Assembly (NCBI RefSeq): GCF_013377905.1
Contig: NZ_JABKAV010000012.1
Coordinates: 1-64,000 of the forward strand
From: Hymenobacter terrestris
GTDB lineage: Bacteria; Bacteroidota; Bacteroidia; Cytophagales; Hymenobacteraceae
Direction: 5' to 3'
Length of the DNA: 64,000 nucleotides
In this document: in pieces, positions 30,275 through 40,240 of the stretch
How positions within the stretch are numbered: position 1 is the first letter of the stretch
Layout: every line of letters starts with the position of its first letter
The notes under the pieces: generated by a model
Told to the model about the DNA's origin: nothing
What the model saw: the letters and a program-made list of their open reading frames with translations, nothing else
Database searches by the model: none
Made by a program: the position numbers and the translations under genes

Positions 30275-32872
30275 ATGGCGGAAGGCGAAAAAATCATTCC
30301 GATTAACATCGAAGATGAGATGCGCGGGGCCTACATCGATTACTCGATGTCGGTTATCATCTCCCGGGCGCTGCCCGATGTGCGCGACGGCCTCAAGCCC
30401 GTGCACCGCCGCGTACTCTACGGCATGTCCGATCTGGGCGTTTCGTACAACAAAGCACACAAGAAAAGCGCCCGTATTGTGGGTGAGGTACTGGGTAAGT
30501 ACCATCCGCACGGCGACTCCAGTGTGTACGACACCATGGTGCGCATGGCCCAGGAGTGGAGCCTGCGCTACCCGCTGGTAGACGGCCAGGGCAACTTCGG
30601 TTCCATCGACGGCGACTCGCCGGCCGCTATGCGTTACACCGAAGCCCGCCTAAAGCGACTCGCTGATGAGCTGCTCGGCGACCTCGACAAGGATACGGTC
30701 GATTTCCAGCCTAACTTCGATGACTCCCTGGAGGAGCCGTCGGTGCTGCCGGCCAAGTTTCCTAACCTGCTGGTAAACGGTACGACCGGTATTGCTGTGG
30801 GCATGGCCACCAATATGGCCCCGCATAACCTGACGGAAGTAGTGGACGGTATCGTGGCCTACCTGGCCAACCCCGATATCACCATTGCCGAGCTCATGGA
30901 GCACGTCACCGCTCCCGACTTCCCGACCGGCGGAACTATCTACGGCTACGAGGGCGTGAAGCAGGCATTCGAAACCGGCCGCGGCCGGGTGGTGATGCGG
31001 GCCAAGGCTCACTTCGAAACCACCGCCACCGGCAAGGAACAGGTCGTCATCACCGAGATTCCCTATATGGTGAACAAGGCCTCGATGATCGAGAAGACGG
31101 CCGCGCTCATCAACGACAAGAAGATCGAGGGCATTTCCGACCTGCGCGACGAGTCGGACCGCGACGGTATGCGCATCGTGTACGACCTCAAGCGCGACGC
31201 CATGCCGACCGTGGTGCTCAACAACCTCTATAAGTATACTCAGCTGCAAAGCTCGTTCGGCGTCAACAACGTGTGCCTGGTAAAGGGCCGCCCGATGACG
31301 CTCAACCTGAAGGAGCTGATCCACTACTTTGTGGAGCACCGCGCCGATGTAGTAGTGCGCCGCACTCGCTACGAGCTGGCTGAAGCCCAGAAGCGCGCCC
31401 ACATCCTCGAAGGCCTGCTGATTGCGCTTGACCATTTGGATGAAGTTATTGCCCTCATCCGCAGCTCGCGTGATGGCGAAGTAGCTCGCGGGCAGCTCAT
31501 CGAGCGTTTCTCGCTGAGTGAAGTGCAGGCCCGCGCCATCCTCGACCTGCGTCTGCAGCGCCTGACCGGCCTGGAGCGCGACAAGATTGTGGCCGAATAC
31601 AACGAGTTGATGGCGCTGGTAGACCACCTGAAGGCCGTACTGGCCTCGGAGGACATGCAGCGCGACATCATCCGCACCGAACTGGCCGAAATCAAGGAGC
31701 GCTACGGCGACGCCCGCCGCACCATGATTGAGTACGCCGGCGGCGACTTCTCGATGGAGGATATGATTGCCGATGAGGCCATGGTTATCACCGTCTCGCG
31801 CGAAGGCTACATCAAGCGCACGGCGTTGGATGAGTACCGGAGCCAGGGTCGGGGTGGGGTAGGAGCCCGCGGGGCTGCTTCCAAGCAGGACGACTTTACG
31901 GAGCACTTGTTTGTAGCTACCACCCACGAGTACCTGCTCTTCTTCACCGAAGCCGGCCGGGTGTTCTGGCTGAAAGTGTACGAGGTGCCGGAAGGCGGTA
32001 AGAACACCAAGGGCCGTCCGATTCAGAACCTGATTGAGATTCCGCGCGAGGACAATATCCGTTCGGTACTCAACGTGCGCGGCCTGCGCGACCCCGATTA
32101 CCTCGACAACACCTTCCTCATGTTCTGCACCGAGCAGGGCACGGTGAAGAAAACCCCGCTCGAGGCCTACTCGCGTCCCCGCACGGCCGGCATCAACGCC
32201 ATTACCATCAATGAGGGCGACCGGCTGCTTGACGTGCAGCTGCTCAACGGCAACGATGAGGTTGTGCTAGCGCTGCGCTCGGGCCGGGCGGTGCGTTTCC
32301 CCGAGCACAAAGTGCGCTCGATGGGCCGCACCGCCGCCGGCGTGCGCGGTATTACGCTGGATGAAACGCTGGCCGGTGGTGACCGGGTAGTAGGGATGGT
32401 GTGCCTGAATAACGAAAGCGAGCAGGAACTGCTGGTGGTATCAGAGAACGGCTACGGTAAGCGCAGCCCGCTCGACGAGTACCGCATCACCAACCGCGGC
32501 GGCAAAGGCGTGCGGGCCATGAAGCTGACCGATAAAACCGGCCAGCTCGTGTCCATCAAGGCTGTAGACGATACCGATGACCTGATGATCATCAACAAGT
32601 CGGGCATCACCATTCGCCTGCGGATGAGCGAACTGCGCAGCATTGGCCGGGCCACCCAGGGCGTACGGCTGCTGAAAATCAGCAACGGCGACGAGATTTC
32701 GTCGGTGGCTAAAGTGGCGGCCGAAGAGAAAATTGAGGAGCTGGAGGCAGATGCAGCGTTGCTGGAAGGAGCGGAGCCCAATGGTAGCGAGTCGACGGAG
32801 CTGCCGATTGCCGCTGCCCCGGACGACGACCTGACGGAGCTGACCGACCCGGACACGCTTAGCGCTAACTAA
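30275..32872 (+). CDS. gyrA: DNA gyrase subunit A
   Basis: The 865-aa protein has the GyrA N-terminal breakage-reunion domain and a C-terminal beta-pinwheel of six blades. The quinolone-determining region reads [17 protein letters not shown] (about residues 79-95), with Ser and Asp at the positions of E. coli 83 and 87, so no classical resistance change is seen. The catalytic Tyr lies in [10 protein letters not shown] (about 122). The GyrA box appears as [10 protein letters not shown] (about 523). GyrA pairs with GyrB to introduce negative supercoils; gyrB is not in the window. An acidic tail ends the protein. Confidence 0.98.
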   Translation: MAEGEKIIPINIEDEMRGAYIDYSMSVIISRALPDVRDGLKPVHRRVLYGMSDLGVSYNKAHKKSARIVGEVLGKYHPHGDSSVYDTMVRMAQEWSLRYPLVDGQGNFGSIDGDSPAAMRYTEARLKRLADELLGDLDKDTVDFQPNFDDSLEEPSVLPAKFPNLLVNGTTGIAVGMATNMAPHNLTEVVDGIVAYLANPDITIAELMEHVTAPDFPTGGTIYGYEGVKQAFETGRGRVVMRAKAHFETTATGKEQVVITEIPYMVNKASMIEKTAALINDKKIEGISDLRDESDRDGMRIVYDLKRDAMPTVVLNNLYKYTQLQSSFGVNNVCLVKGRPMTLNLKELIHYFVEHRADVVVRRTRYELAEAQKRAHILEGLLIALDHLDEVIALIRSSRDGEVARGQLIERFSLSEVQARAILDLRLQRLTGLERDKIVAEYNELMALVDHLKAVLASEDMQRDIIRTELAEIKERYGDARRTMIEYAGGDFSMEDMIADEAMVITVSREGYIKRTALDEYRSQGRGGVGARGAASKQDDFTEHLFVATTHEYLLFFTEAGRVFWLKVYEVPEGGKNTKGRPIQNLIEIPREDNIRSVLNVRGLRDPDYLDNTFLMFCTEQGTVKKTPLEAYSRPRTAGINAITINEGDRLLDVQLLNGNDEVVLALRSGRAVRFPEHKVRSMGRTAAGVRGITLDETLAGGDRVVGMVCLNNESEQELLVVSENGYGKRSPLDEYRITNRGGKGVRAMKLTDKTGQLVSIKAVDDTDDLMIINKSGITIRLRMSELRSIGRATQGVRLLKISNGDEISSVAKVAAEEKIEELEADAALLEGAEPNGSESTELPIAAAPDDDLTELTDPDTLSAN

Positions 32873-32890
32873 GCAGTTGTTAACTTGCGA

Positions 32891-32918
32891 CGGCAGAACT
32901 TCCCCGGAAGTTCTGCCG
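32891..32918 (+). terminator. 13-bp hairpin after gyrA
   Basis: CGGCAGAACTTCC and its complement are separated by two bases (32891-32918), 18 bases after the gyrA stop. The stem ends GCCGTT without a long T-run. Confidence 0.75.
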
Positions 32919-32968
32919 TTTGCGCTATAATTCCTTCCACTAAACTGCAGATTCTTCACTCAACTCCC

Positions 32969-34108
32969 ATGAAGAAAGTTCTTTTAACGCTTGTGGCCGC
33001 CGCCGCCCTACATACGGCCTCGGCCCAGAACTCGGCCGTTACCAACGCCATTCTCTACCAGCGCCAGGGTACGCTCGACAAAGCCAAAACCGAAATTGAC
33101 AAGGCGGTTACGAACGAAAAAACGTCGGGCAAAGCCAAGACCTGGTTTACCCGGGGCGAAATCTACGAGGGCATGGTTAGCAGCCCGATTTACAAGAAGA
33201 GCCTCGGCACCGAAGATGGCGGTAAAATTGCCTTTGAGGCTTACACGAAGGCTTTGAGCCTGGACGGTAAAGATGGTGAGTACGGGAAGCAGGCCGAGGC
33301 CAAGCTCGATGGACTGTATGGTATGGCCCTGAACGCCGGCGTAGAAAGCTACAATAGCAAAGACTTCGCAAAGGCTATGGACTCGTATCGGATGGCCCAG
33401 CAAATCAAGCCGCAGGACACGACGGCGTATCTGTACGCTGCTTATGCTGCCGAAGCGAATGAGAATTTCGCCGGTGCTAAGGAGATGTATGGTAAACTAC
33501 AGGGCATCGGCTACCAGTCGACCCAGATGTATGGCCGGATGCTGCAGATTGCCCGTCAGCAGAAAGACGATGCTGCCGCAATGAAAGTGGTACAGGACGC
33601 GCTAAAGGTATATCCCAACAACAAAGGCTTCATGCTGGAAGAGTTGAATATGTACCTGAGCGCCGGCCGTGGCAAAGAGGCCCTCGACAAAATCGACCGG
33701 GCCATTGTAGCCGATCCAACTAACTCGAACCTTTATGCGGTGAAGGGCTCGATTCTCGACTCTGATAAGAAGCCGGCTGAAGCACTGGCCGCTTATCGGA
33801 AGGCTGTGGAGATAGATCCGAATAACTTCGATGCTAACTTCAACCTTGGCATTTACAACTACAACAAGGCCGCTGATTACTATACCCGGGCCAGCAAAAT
33901 GAGTCTGGCGGAATACCAGAAGTCGGGAAAGAAGCTGGAAATAGAGGGTAAGAAATACTTCCAGGATTCGTTGCCGTATTTCGAGAAGGCCCTGGAAGTC
34001 CAGCCCAATGACCGTAGCACGATGAGCGCCCTTCAGAAAGTGTACCTACGTCTGGACCGTAAAGCGGATTCGCAGCGGATGATGGACAAGCTGGATGCAG
34101 CCAAATAA
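32969..34108 (+). CDS. Periplasmic TPR-repeat protein
   Basis: The ATG at 32969 opens a signal peptide (MKKVLLTLVAAAALHTASAQ). The 379-aa product has several TPR units. Examples are ESYNSKDFAKAMDSYRMAQ (about residues 121-139) and KPAEALAAYRKAVEIDPNNF (about 269-288), plus a partly degenerate set in between. It is likely periplasmic and binds other proteins. No enzymatic domain is seen. A hairpin with T's closes the gene. Confidence 0.75.
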   Translation: MKKVLLTLVAAAALHTASAQNSAVTNAILYQRQGTLDKAKTEIDKAVTNEKTSGKAKTWFTRGEIYEGMVSSPIYKKSLGTEDGGKIAFEAYTKALSLDGKDGEYGKQAEAKLDGLYGMALNAGVESYNSKDFAKAMDSYRMAQQIKPQDTTAYLYAAYAAEANENFAGAKEMYGKLQGIGYQSTQMYGRMLQIARQQKDDAAAMKVVQDALKVYPNNKGFMLEELNMYLSAGRGKEALDKIDRAIVADPTNSNLYAVKGSILDSDKKPAEALAAYRKAVEIDPNNFDANFNLGIYNYNKAADYYTRASKMSLAEYQKSGKKLEIEGKKYFQDSLPYFEKALEVQPNDRSTMSALQKVYLRLDRKADSQRMMDKLDAAK

Positions 34109-34151
34109 CACGCTTTAAGTTTTTTCTCCAGCTCAATTAACGAGCCTCCAA

Positions 34152-34181
34152 AATACGGCCGGCTATACAGTCGGCCGTATT
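34152..34181 (+). terminator. 10-bp hairpin after the TPR gene
   Basis: AATACGGCCG (34152-34161) and CGGCCGTATT (34172-34181) surround a 10-base loop, followed by CTTATTTATG. It ends the transcript of the TPR gene. Confidence 0.75.
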
Positions 34182-35205
34182 CTTATTTATGTTACTTAAC
34201 ATAATATAAATTATAAGACAAAAGATGCTGTGTGATTATGCACTCCGAAAGTCATATTTAGATACCCGGTATTGTGGCCATCGCGCCTTCTTATTGTGCA
34301 GTAGTTGAATTCGGTAGTTGCTTAACGCAGACTCATCTTAATGAGCCACATCATATTAATAACCACTATTGCTCACGGGCTAATCTGATGCTTTGAAGTG
34401 CCGCCTCAGCTGCTTCTGACATACATCTTTCAAGTATAGTCTGCCAACATGATGTGTAGCAGCCGAAACCAATGCGCCACCCGACCTTTTCTGATCCAGG
34501 CAGAAATACGCCTCTAGTGTATTTCAAGTCGCGGCTGCACGATCTATAGAAATGAATAGAATCTAATGCGGCTGAAGGTGCGTTCGTAATGAGTTGTGTA
34601 TTGTTCTTGGGTGTGATGCTTACATTCGAGCTACTCGCAAAGTTATAAGTGACTCAGCTCCGGATTCTGCTATAGCTAGCTGCTCAAGGCGGCTTCAACG
34701 CCTGTCGAGTAGCAAGCTACCACCCGGCGCGTTGTTTTCAGGGCCAGACTACTGTGCAAGATTTTTGCGGCCAGCAGGTTGTTGTAAAGGTGACCGAACA
34801 CCTTCGCAAAGTGCTTCTAACCTTCACGGTGTCAGATAAAGAAAATTCTTCCTCACTCCTAACCAGATAAGCCAGCAGTTTCAGCGCTTCTAATAGGCCT
34901 CTATGAATAGCTGTCTATCAATGCAGTTGACTTGGTAATTATTGCTGTAGAGCAGTTGTGGGTATTAAGAGGATAGCTTAGCAGTAAGTAAATCATTGCT
35001 CCTGCCCCGTTCGCCCTTACGATAGAAGGTATTTATACTGTATATGTATAGATGGTGTGTATTAATAGCTTATAAAGTAAATAAAAGCACAAAAAGTATA
35101 AGAAAGTTTTACTTTTACATACTTTATACTACTTATTATTACTATTGCTTGTATTTTTGACTATTATTGCTACTTAGCCAGTAGTATCACTTGTTAATTC
35201 TTCTT
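34182..35205. other. 1-kb AT-richer gene-free stretch
   Basis: GC is clearly lower than in neighbours. No reading frame has plausible coding character; the longest frames are rich in Ser, Arg and Cys and lack structure. The part nearest the gene at 35206 (about 35030-35190) is very AT-rich, with repeated TATAC and ACTTT words, and probably holds its promoter. I find no tRNA, ncRNA or transposase relic. Confidence 0.4.
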
Positions 35206-36234
35206 ATGCCAAAGACCATAGACTATCCCCGCACATCGTATCAAAGTGCCTGGGAAGTAGCTGAAGTTGTTGACGACACTGGTGGCAAGTGCGCTATTGA
35301 AACATCTGCTCGTAAGCTTAACCGCAAGGTGAGTGGCTCTTTCAAGGCCATCATAGGCTCGGCTGTTAAATTTGGTCTCTTGACCAGTAAGCGAGAGTTG
35401 CTTACTACCACGAACCTGTTTCGCCGTATTAAGAACGCCTACGACAAACAGGAAGAGCGAATCTATGAGCGCGAAGCGTTCCTGCACCCGCCCCTGTTCA
35501 CCCAGATATGCCGAAAGTTCAGGAACCGTGAGCTACCTGTGCACATGTTCGACGTGATGTTGGTGCGTGAGTTCGGCGTGGAAGAAATCAATGCTCAGGC
35601 CGTTACAAAGGCTTTCATCGATGGTGCGCGCATGGTTGGTGTTCTAAATGAGCAAAACATCATTGCCGATATCGACCAGTTAGCCGCTCAGCAACAGCCA
35701 CGCCGGGAACTAGCCAGTACCGAACTACCATTGAGCCGATTCCAATCGGTGGTGGATGGCTCAAGCCACCCAGCTACCGGAGACACAGCCTACAAAAGCG
35801 CTAACACAACAAAGGCAACGGGTATATCGGAGAAACCGATGTTTGTACCTCAGCCCACCCATATACAGCGCCTTACAGATACCGTATCCAGTCTCTTTGG
35901 GCTCGACACGGACGATATGGAAGATGAATCTGACATCATAGCTTCTGATAGTACTACCGCTAACTCAGGCATTGTACCAAATCAGGCCTTTGTAGCGGCC
36001 CCTCAGAACCAGCCAAAGTATGTAGAGACAATGGCTCCTGCTAGCCCAACCGTGGGCACTATGGGCACTACTGAAGCAGCATCAGTAACACAGGAGCTTG
36101 CTGTACCTGCAAATACGTTTGCTATCCATCTGCACGGGCCAGGGCTAAACACACACCTGACTATTGAGCACGTTGATGACCTGGAACTAGTACAGGCCCT
36201 TTTGAACAAGATCAAACGTCAGCTAAGCGAATAG
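35206..36234 (+). CDS. Orphan hypothetical protein with a winged-helix-like N-terminus
   Basis: The 342-aa protein has a GC content well below its neighbours. Residues 1-55 read as YPRTSYQSAWEVAEVVDD, then SARKLNRKVSGSFKAIIGSAV, then FGLL, which resembles the winged-helix start of DUF5343-like proteins. A second helical domain follows to about residue 160. The middle (about 165-285) is low-complexity Ser/Thr/Ala/Pro, and the C-terminus (about 290-342) has a small alpha/beta end. I do not know its role; it may be an islet gene of foreign origin. A strong hairpin follows. Confidence 0.55.
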   Translation: MPKTIDYPRTSYQSAWEVAEVVDDTGGKCAIETSARKLNRKVSGSFKAIIGSAVKFGLLTSKRELLTTTNLFRRIKNAYDKQEERIYEREAFLHPPLFTQICRKFRNRELPVHMFDVMLVREFGVEEINAQAVTKAFIDGARMVGVLNEQNIIADIDQLAAQQQPRRELASTELPLSRFQSVVDGSSHPATGDTAYKSANTTKATGISEKPMFVPQPTHIQRLTDTVSSLFGLDTDDMEDESDIIASDSTTANSGIVPNQAFVAAPQNQPKYVETMAPASPTVGTMGTTEAASVTQELAVPANTFAIHLHGPGLNTHLTIEHVDDLELVQALLNKIKRQLSE

Positions 36235-36247
36235 TTAATCGGCGACT

Positions 36248-36311
36248 CCAAGCAGTTCGGGCTTACACAATCACACATAATTTGTGGATAATGTAAGCCC
36301 GAACTGCTTGG
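36248..36311. terminator. 20-bp hairpin after the orphan gene
   Basis: Arms at 36248-36267 (CCAAGCAGTTCGGGCTTACA) and 36292-36311 are exact complements around a 24-base loop. It begins 13 bases after the stop. Confidence 0.75.
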
Positions 36312-36531
36312 TATGCTTTAGATGATCCTTTTATAAGCTGTATAGACAGATGTTCCTAACTTGATACTACTGCTACTCGATATTTCTATCTGCTAAAGCT
36401 GAAGAATGGGTAATCAATGGCATCAAGTAAATGCTCCACTCCTACAGCATCTGAGCAAAAGATCTTGATTTGTTTAATAATTATGTTAAGTTACCTAACA
36501 ATGCAACTACCTTGCTGCCAGCCAATTGATT
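36312..36531. other. AT-rich spacer without a gene
   Basis: No gene or clear repeat is seen. The segment lies between the hairpin after the orphan gene and the stop of the GT39 gene. Confidence 0.35.
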
Positions 36532-38271
36532 TTAACGAGACATTTGCTCAATAGGCTCTAACTTAGAAACAAACCATACGCCCGAATTCCGGCTTCTATC
36601 CAGATAGAACGAATCCTGCCGAGAAATGCGGATAAACTTAGACCATCCTGCCGGTAACCTATCCTCGGCTGGCTGACCCGATACGGCAACTATCGGATGA
36701 GACAAATCGGATAGTTGGGCGATAGTAGGATGCCAGATAGGCACAGCCTGACCAGCGGCCCAAACCTGCTTAACGTGGAGTGTATCGAGGCTATACCACT
36801 CCCCCACCCCCCGAAACCCCGGCAACTGCCTTACCTCCCGCATATGCTGCCGCCCGAGTACATCACGGCGGGCTTCCCAACGCGGATAAGCCGGCATAGC
36901 CAGCCCGATAATACTCAACACCATAGCCAGCGTGCTACTAATAAGGGAACTTACCCGGCCCCGCAAAACCCCTTCCCTGATCAGCCCTAGGCCTAGTACC
37001 GCGGCCAACACCACCATTAGCCCAAACCGGAGCGAACCGACCCCGAAGCCGGAAAACCCGACGAACGCCATGGCGACGGGCAGCGCCAGCAGTAGCACTA
37101 GTAACAGAGTGGCCCAAACCCGGGGAAGAAAGGCATAGGAGACTCTGGCAGGGCTAGTTGGATATGCGGGCTGGTTTAACCAATAGCGTAGCAGCCCGGC
37201 CACCAGTAAGGCTAATGGAGGCATAAGCGGCAACATGTACCGCTCCTTTTTTTCAGGCACGATACTCAGCAGCAGTAAACCGATCAGCACCCACCCAAAG
37301 ACCACTGCATACGGGATAAAGCCCCGTAGCCTCGGGCGGGCGTACGGCCACACCAGGGCGGCCAGCGCCACCAGGGCCCACAAGCCCGTGAAGGCGAAAA
37401 AAGGCCAGTAATACCAATAAGGCTGAACATGCCGATCTGCCCACGATGCCATTTCAATCCGGGCCACGGCACGGGCAGCCGGAGCCACTTTCAACCAAAC
37501 GTAAAGCGGCCAACTACCCCCGATTATAATGGCCAGCACGGCCCCCAGTAGCGTGGCACCAGCCCGGGCCCGCACTGCCTGCCGATGAACGGGCTGACCA
37601 ATTAAATAAGCCAACACAAAAGGAAGAACCAACGCGTAGAGAGGTACCGGGCCTTTACTTAGCACGGCCAGCCCCAGCAGAACCCCTGCCCCTACCAGCC
37701 ATCGATACGCTTGTCGTACCGGCCGCTGCCAGCCGCCAACCAGCAGCCAAAGTCCCCCCATGGCTAGACTGGTGGCAAATATATCCCACTGCCCTTCACG
37801 CCCTGTGGTAATAACGAGTAGGCTGGTGGCCAGCACCAAGGCCGCGAGCCAGGCGGTATGGCCCGGGGCAGTATTCTCAAAGCGCTGGCGTCGGGTCAGC
37901 TCATAACACAGACCCCAGAAAAAGAATACCAGCAACGTAGCGGCCAGACCCGCAGGTATTCGCAATAGCGCCAGGTTATCGGTAGGCCCGATTAGTTGCT
38001 GAAGGGCTGCCACGGCCCAGGTAGGTAATGGGGGCTTGGCCAGCCGCAGTTCCTGATTGATCGTCGGAATCAGCCACGAGCCCCCAGCAACCATCTCGCG
38101 GGCGGCCACAAAGTTGCGGCTCTCCATCAGGCTGACTGCCGATGCGCCACTGTGCAGGAAAAAACTCACCCCGCACACCAACCCTAGCAAAAGCGCCCGT
38201 CCCCATTGGGAGACCAGAAAACGGGTGATAAAAGAGGCGTTAGGCTGAGTGAGTTCGGTGTGGTCCGACAT
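36532..38271 (-). CDS. GT39-type (ArnT-like) lipid glycosyltransferase
   Basis: I chose the ATG at 38271 (MSDHTELTQPNASFI); the longer frame adds no plausible residues. The 579-aa protein has about 12 hydrophobic helices. It shows the GT-C hallmarks of the PMT/ArnT group: MESRNFVAAREMV with an acidic pair in the first periplasmic loop (about residues 51-63), KPPLPTW (about 81-87) and later WPLYVWL. Such enzymes use a polyprenyl-phosphate sugar to modify lipid A or other periplasmic acceptors. The neighbours (epimerase, LAB_N protein, GT2) support this. The donor sugar is an inference. Confidence 0.8.
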   Translation of the reverse strand: MSDHTELTQPNASFITRFLVSQWGRALLLGLVCGVSFFLHSGASAVSLMESRNFVAAREMVAGGSWLIPTINQELRLAKPPLPTWAVAALQQLIGPTDNLALLRIPAGLAATLLVFFFWGLCYELTRRQRFENTAPGHTAWLAALVLATSLLVITTGREGQWDIFATSLAMGGLWLLVGGWQRPVRQAYRWLVGAGVLLGLAVLSKGPVPLYALVLPFVLAYLIGQPVHRQAVRARAGATLLGAVLAIIIGGSWPLYVWLKVAPAARAVARIEMASWADRHVQPYWYYWPFFAFTGLWALVALAALVWPYARPRLRGFIPYAVVFGWVLIGLLLLSIVPEKKERYMLPLMPPLALLVAGLLRYWLNQPAYPTSPARVSYAFLPRVWATLLLVLLLALPVAMAFVGFSGFGVGSLRFGLMVVLAAVLGLGLIREGVLRGRVSSLISSTLAMVLSIIGLAMPAYPRWEARRDVLGRQHMREVRQLPGFRGVGEWYSLDTLHVKQVWAAGQAVPIWHPTIAQLSDLSHPIVAVSGQPAEDRLPAGWSKFIRISRQDSFYLDRSRNSGVWFVSKLEPIEQMSR

Positions 38272-38504
38272 ATGGAGAGTAAGAGAAACAGAGAATGCGG
38301 GTACTGGAATACGGGCAGCAACCGGCACAATTTCAGGGTTGATTACGGTACTGCTGAAAGCTACAGGTATTACGCCGCTTACTACTTACAGCACGGGCAG
38401 CAGTACCGACAGCAAACAACTACCAATAGGCGGACGCCGAAATCGAACTACATTTGCTCAGTTGCCCTTACGGGCTCCGATTGACCTTTCCTCTGCCTAT
38501 TTTC

Positions 38505-39482
38505 ATGGCTTCAATTCTGATTACGGGCTGCGCGGGCTTTATCGGCTCACACCTGGCCGAGCGCCTGCTCCACAAAGGCCACCGCGTTATCGGCCTCGAC
38601 AACTTCGACCCCTTCTATGACCGCGCCCTGAAAGAGCGCAACCTGACGGTCTGCCGAGCTCACCCCCGCTTCAGCTTCCACGAAACCGACCTGCGCCGCG
38701 GCACCGACGCGCTGGTAGACGCCCTGCCTGCCGACCCGGTAGACGTTGTGGTGCACCTGGCCGCCAAGGCCGGCGTAGGCCCCTCGGTGCAAGAACCCGC
38801 CGCCTACCTCGACAATAACGTACTCGGCACGGCGCACCTGCTGGAGTGGATGCGCCAGCGCGACATTACCAAGCTGTTTTTCTCCTCCTCCTCCTCGGTG
38901 TATGGCAACACTCGCGAACAGCCCTTCCGCGAGAACATGAACCTGCTGGCCAGCTGCATTTCACCCTACGCGGCTTCCAAGCTCAGCGGCGAACAGCTTA
39001 CGGCCACCTACCATCACCTACACGGATTCGATGTACTCAATGCCCGCTTCTTTACCGTGTATGGCCCCCGGCAGCGGCCCGACCTGGCCATCCACAAGTT
39101 CGTGCGGCTGCTACGCGCCGGGGAAGCAATTCCGGTATTCGGCGACGGCAGCACGGCCCGCGACTACACCTTTGTGCTTGATACCGTGGATGGCATTGCC
39201 CGGGGCGTGGAGTACTTGCTGGAGCACCACGGCGTGTACGAAACCCTGAACCTGGGCAATCATCAGCCCGTGCCACTGCTAGACCTTATTGCCGCCGTGG
39301 GCCGGGCCGTAGGCACAGAGCCGCGCCTGGAGTTCCGCCCCATGCAGCCCGGCGACGTAGACACAACCTGCGCCGACATCAGCAAAGCCCGGCAGCTGCT
39401 AGGATATGCTCCACAAACCAACCTAAACGAAGGCCTCAAGGCTTTTGTGGACTGGCTGGCAGAACAGCCCCTAGACCTTTAA
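38505..39482 (+). CDS. NAD-dependent nucleotide-sugar epimerase (UDP-glucuronate 4-epimerase type)
   Basis: The start at 38505 gives 325 aa. It has ILITGCAGFIGSHLAERLL (Rossmann G-x-x-G-x-x-G, about residues 4-22), LDNFDPFYD (about 30-38), and SSSSSVYG with the Ser and SPYAASKLSGE with the Tyr-x-x-x-Lys catalytic pair (about 124 and 153-163). It also has FFTVYGPRQRPDLAIHKFV. The DNFDPFYD segment is typical of UDP-glucuronate 4-epimerases, which make UDP-galacturonate. The gene is divergent from the GT39 gene. Confidence 0.8.
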   Translation: MASILITGCAGFIGSHLAERLLHKGHRVIGLDNFDPFYDRALKERNLTVCRAHPRFSFHETDLRRGTDALVDALPADPVDVVVHLAAKAGVGPSVQEPAAYLDNNVLGTAHLLEWMRQRDITKLFFSSSSSVYGNTREQPFRENMNLLASCISPYAASKLSGEQLTATYHHLHGFDVLNARFFTVYGPRQRPDLAIHKFVRLLRAGEAIPVFGDGSTARDYTFVLDTVDGIARGVEYLLEHHGVYETLNLGNHQPVPLLDLIAAVGRAVGTEPRLEFRPMQPGDVDTTCADISKARQLLGYAPQTNLNEGLKAFVDWLAEQPLDL

Positions 39483-39530
39483 CAATACGACGTAGGGGCA
39501 AGCCCCACCCCTACGCCGTTCGGCATGAAC

Positions 39531-40229
39531 CTAGTGGCCTAGTGGCGGTGGAGTCTCGGAAGGGACGCTGAATGGGACCGACTCCTGCCGGCGCAACAGC
39601 ACAATATTGCGGGCATATACCACCGCGCCGAAGATGTTGCCAATAAACAGCACCAGGTCGCGGCGCAGTACGGCATAGGCCAGAATCAGCAGCGAGCCGA
39701 CCAGGCTAATAACCCAGAAGCTCAGCGGCAGGCTAGACTCGCCCCGGCGCTCGGAGTAAATCCACTGATACACGAAGCGCAGCAGGAAAATGGCCTGGCC
39801 CACGGTGCCCAGCACCAGCAGCCCGCCGGGAATTTCAGTGCCCAACATGGCCCGCAGGCTGAAATGACGGTTACCGGCCACAAACCAGCTCATCAGCGCC
39901 ACCGGTAGCACATAGGCCGCCGACCGGAACCAGACGTTTAGCTTGTCCCACTCGCCCAGCAGTTGCAGATTCCGCACATAAATGGCGTAGCTGATGAGCT
40001 GGGCTCCCAAAATCACCGGGTCGTGGCGCAGCAGGCCGTACACCAGCATCAGAAACGACGAAACCAGGCTGATTTGCCAAAACAGCGTGGGCACCAGCAC
40101 CCGCTTGGCCCGCTCGCTCTGAATCCATTGCAGCACGATGCGGCTGGAAAACAACAGCTGCGACACCAGCCCGATAACCAGCGCCACGTTGGCCGTCGTC
40201 AGCAGCGTCTGGATCTTCAGCATCCCCAC
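39531..40229 (-). CDS. LAB_N double-domain membrane protein
   Basis: The 232-aa protein contains two copies of the lipid-A-disaccharide-synthase N-terminal-like (LAB_N) unit. The first has LLFSSRIVLQWIQSERAKR, SFLMLVYGLLRHDPV and YVRNLQLL. The second has RFVYQWIYSERRGESS, LLILAYAVLRRDLV and YARNIVLL. Each unit has about three membrane helices. LAB_N proteins of this size often lie next to a GT2 in lipid-modification clusters; their role is unclear. The gene ends 12 bases before... no; its start at 40229 lies 11 bases after the stop of the GT2 gene, so the two are co-transcribed. Confidence 0.8.
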   Translation of the reverse strand: MGMLKIQTLLTTANVALVIGLVSQLLFSSRIVLQWIQSERAKRVLVPTLFWQISLVSSFLMLVYGLLRHDPVILGAQLISYAIYVRNLQLLGEWDKLNVWFRSAAYVLPVALMSWFVAGNRHFSLRAMLGTEIPGGLLVLGTVGQAIFLLRFVYQWIYSERRGESSLPLSFWVISLVGSLLILAYAVLRRDLVLFIGNIFGAVVYARNIVLLRRQESVPFSVPSETPPPLGH

Positions 40230-40240
40230 CTCCGGCTTGC

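Noticed and set aside
30650-31927. Minus-strand reading frame of 425 codons inside gyrA
   Set aside because: gyrA on the plus strand is unambiguous; the opposite frame is a shadow.
30275-32872. Possible quinolone-resistance change in GyrA
   Set aside because: The residues at the positions of E. coli Ser83 and Asp87 are the wild-type Ser and Asp.
34594-34839. 81-codon frame in the gene-free stretch
   Set aside because: Ser/Arg/Cys-rich with no plausible structure, no promoter or spacing support.
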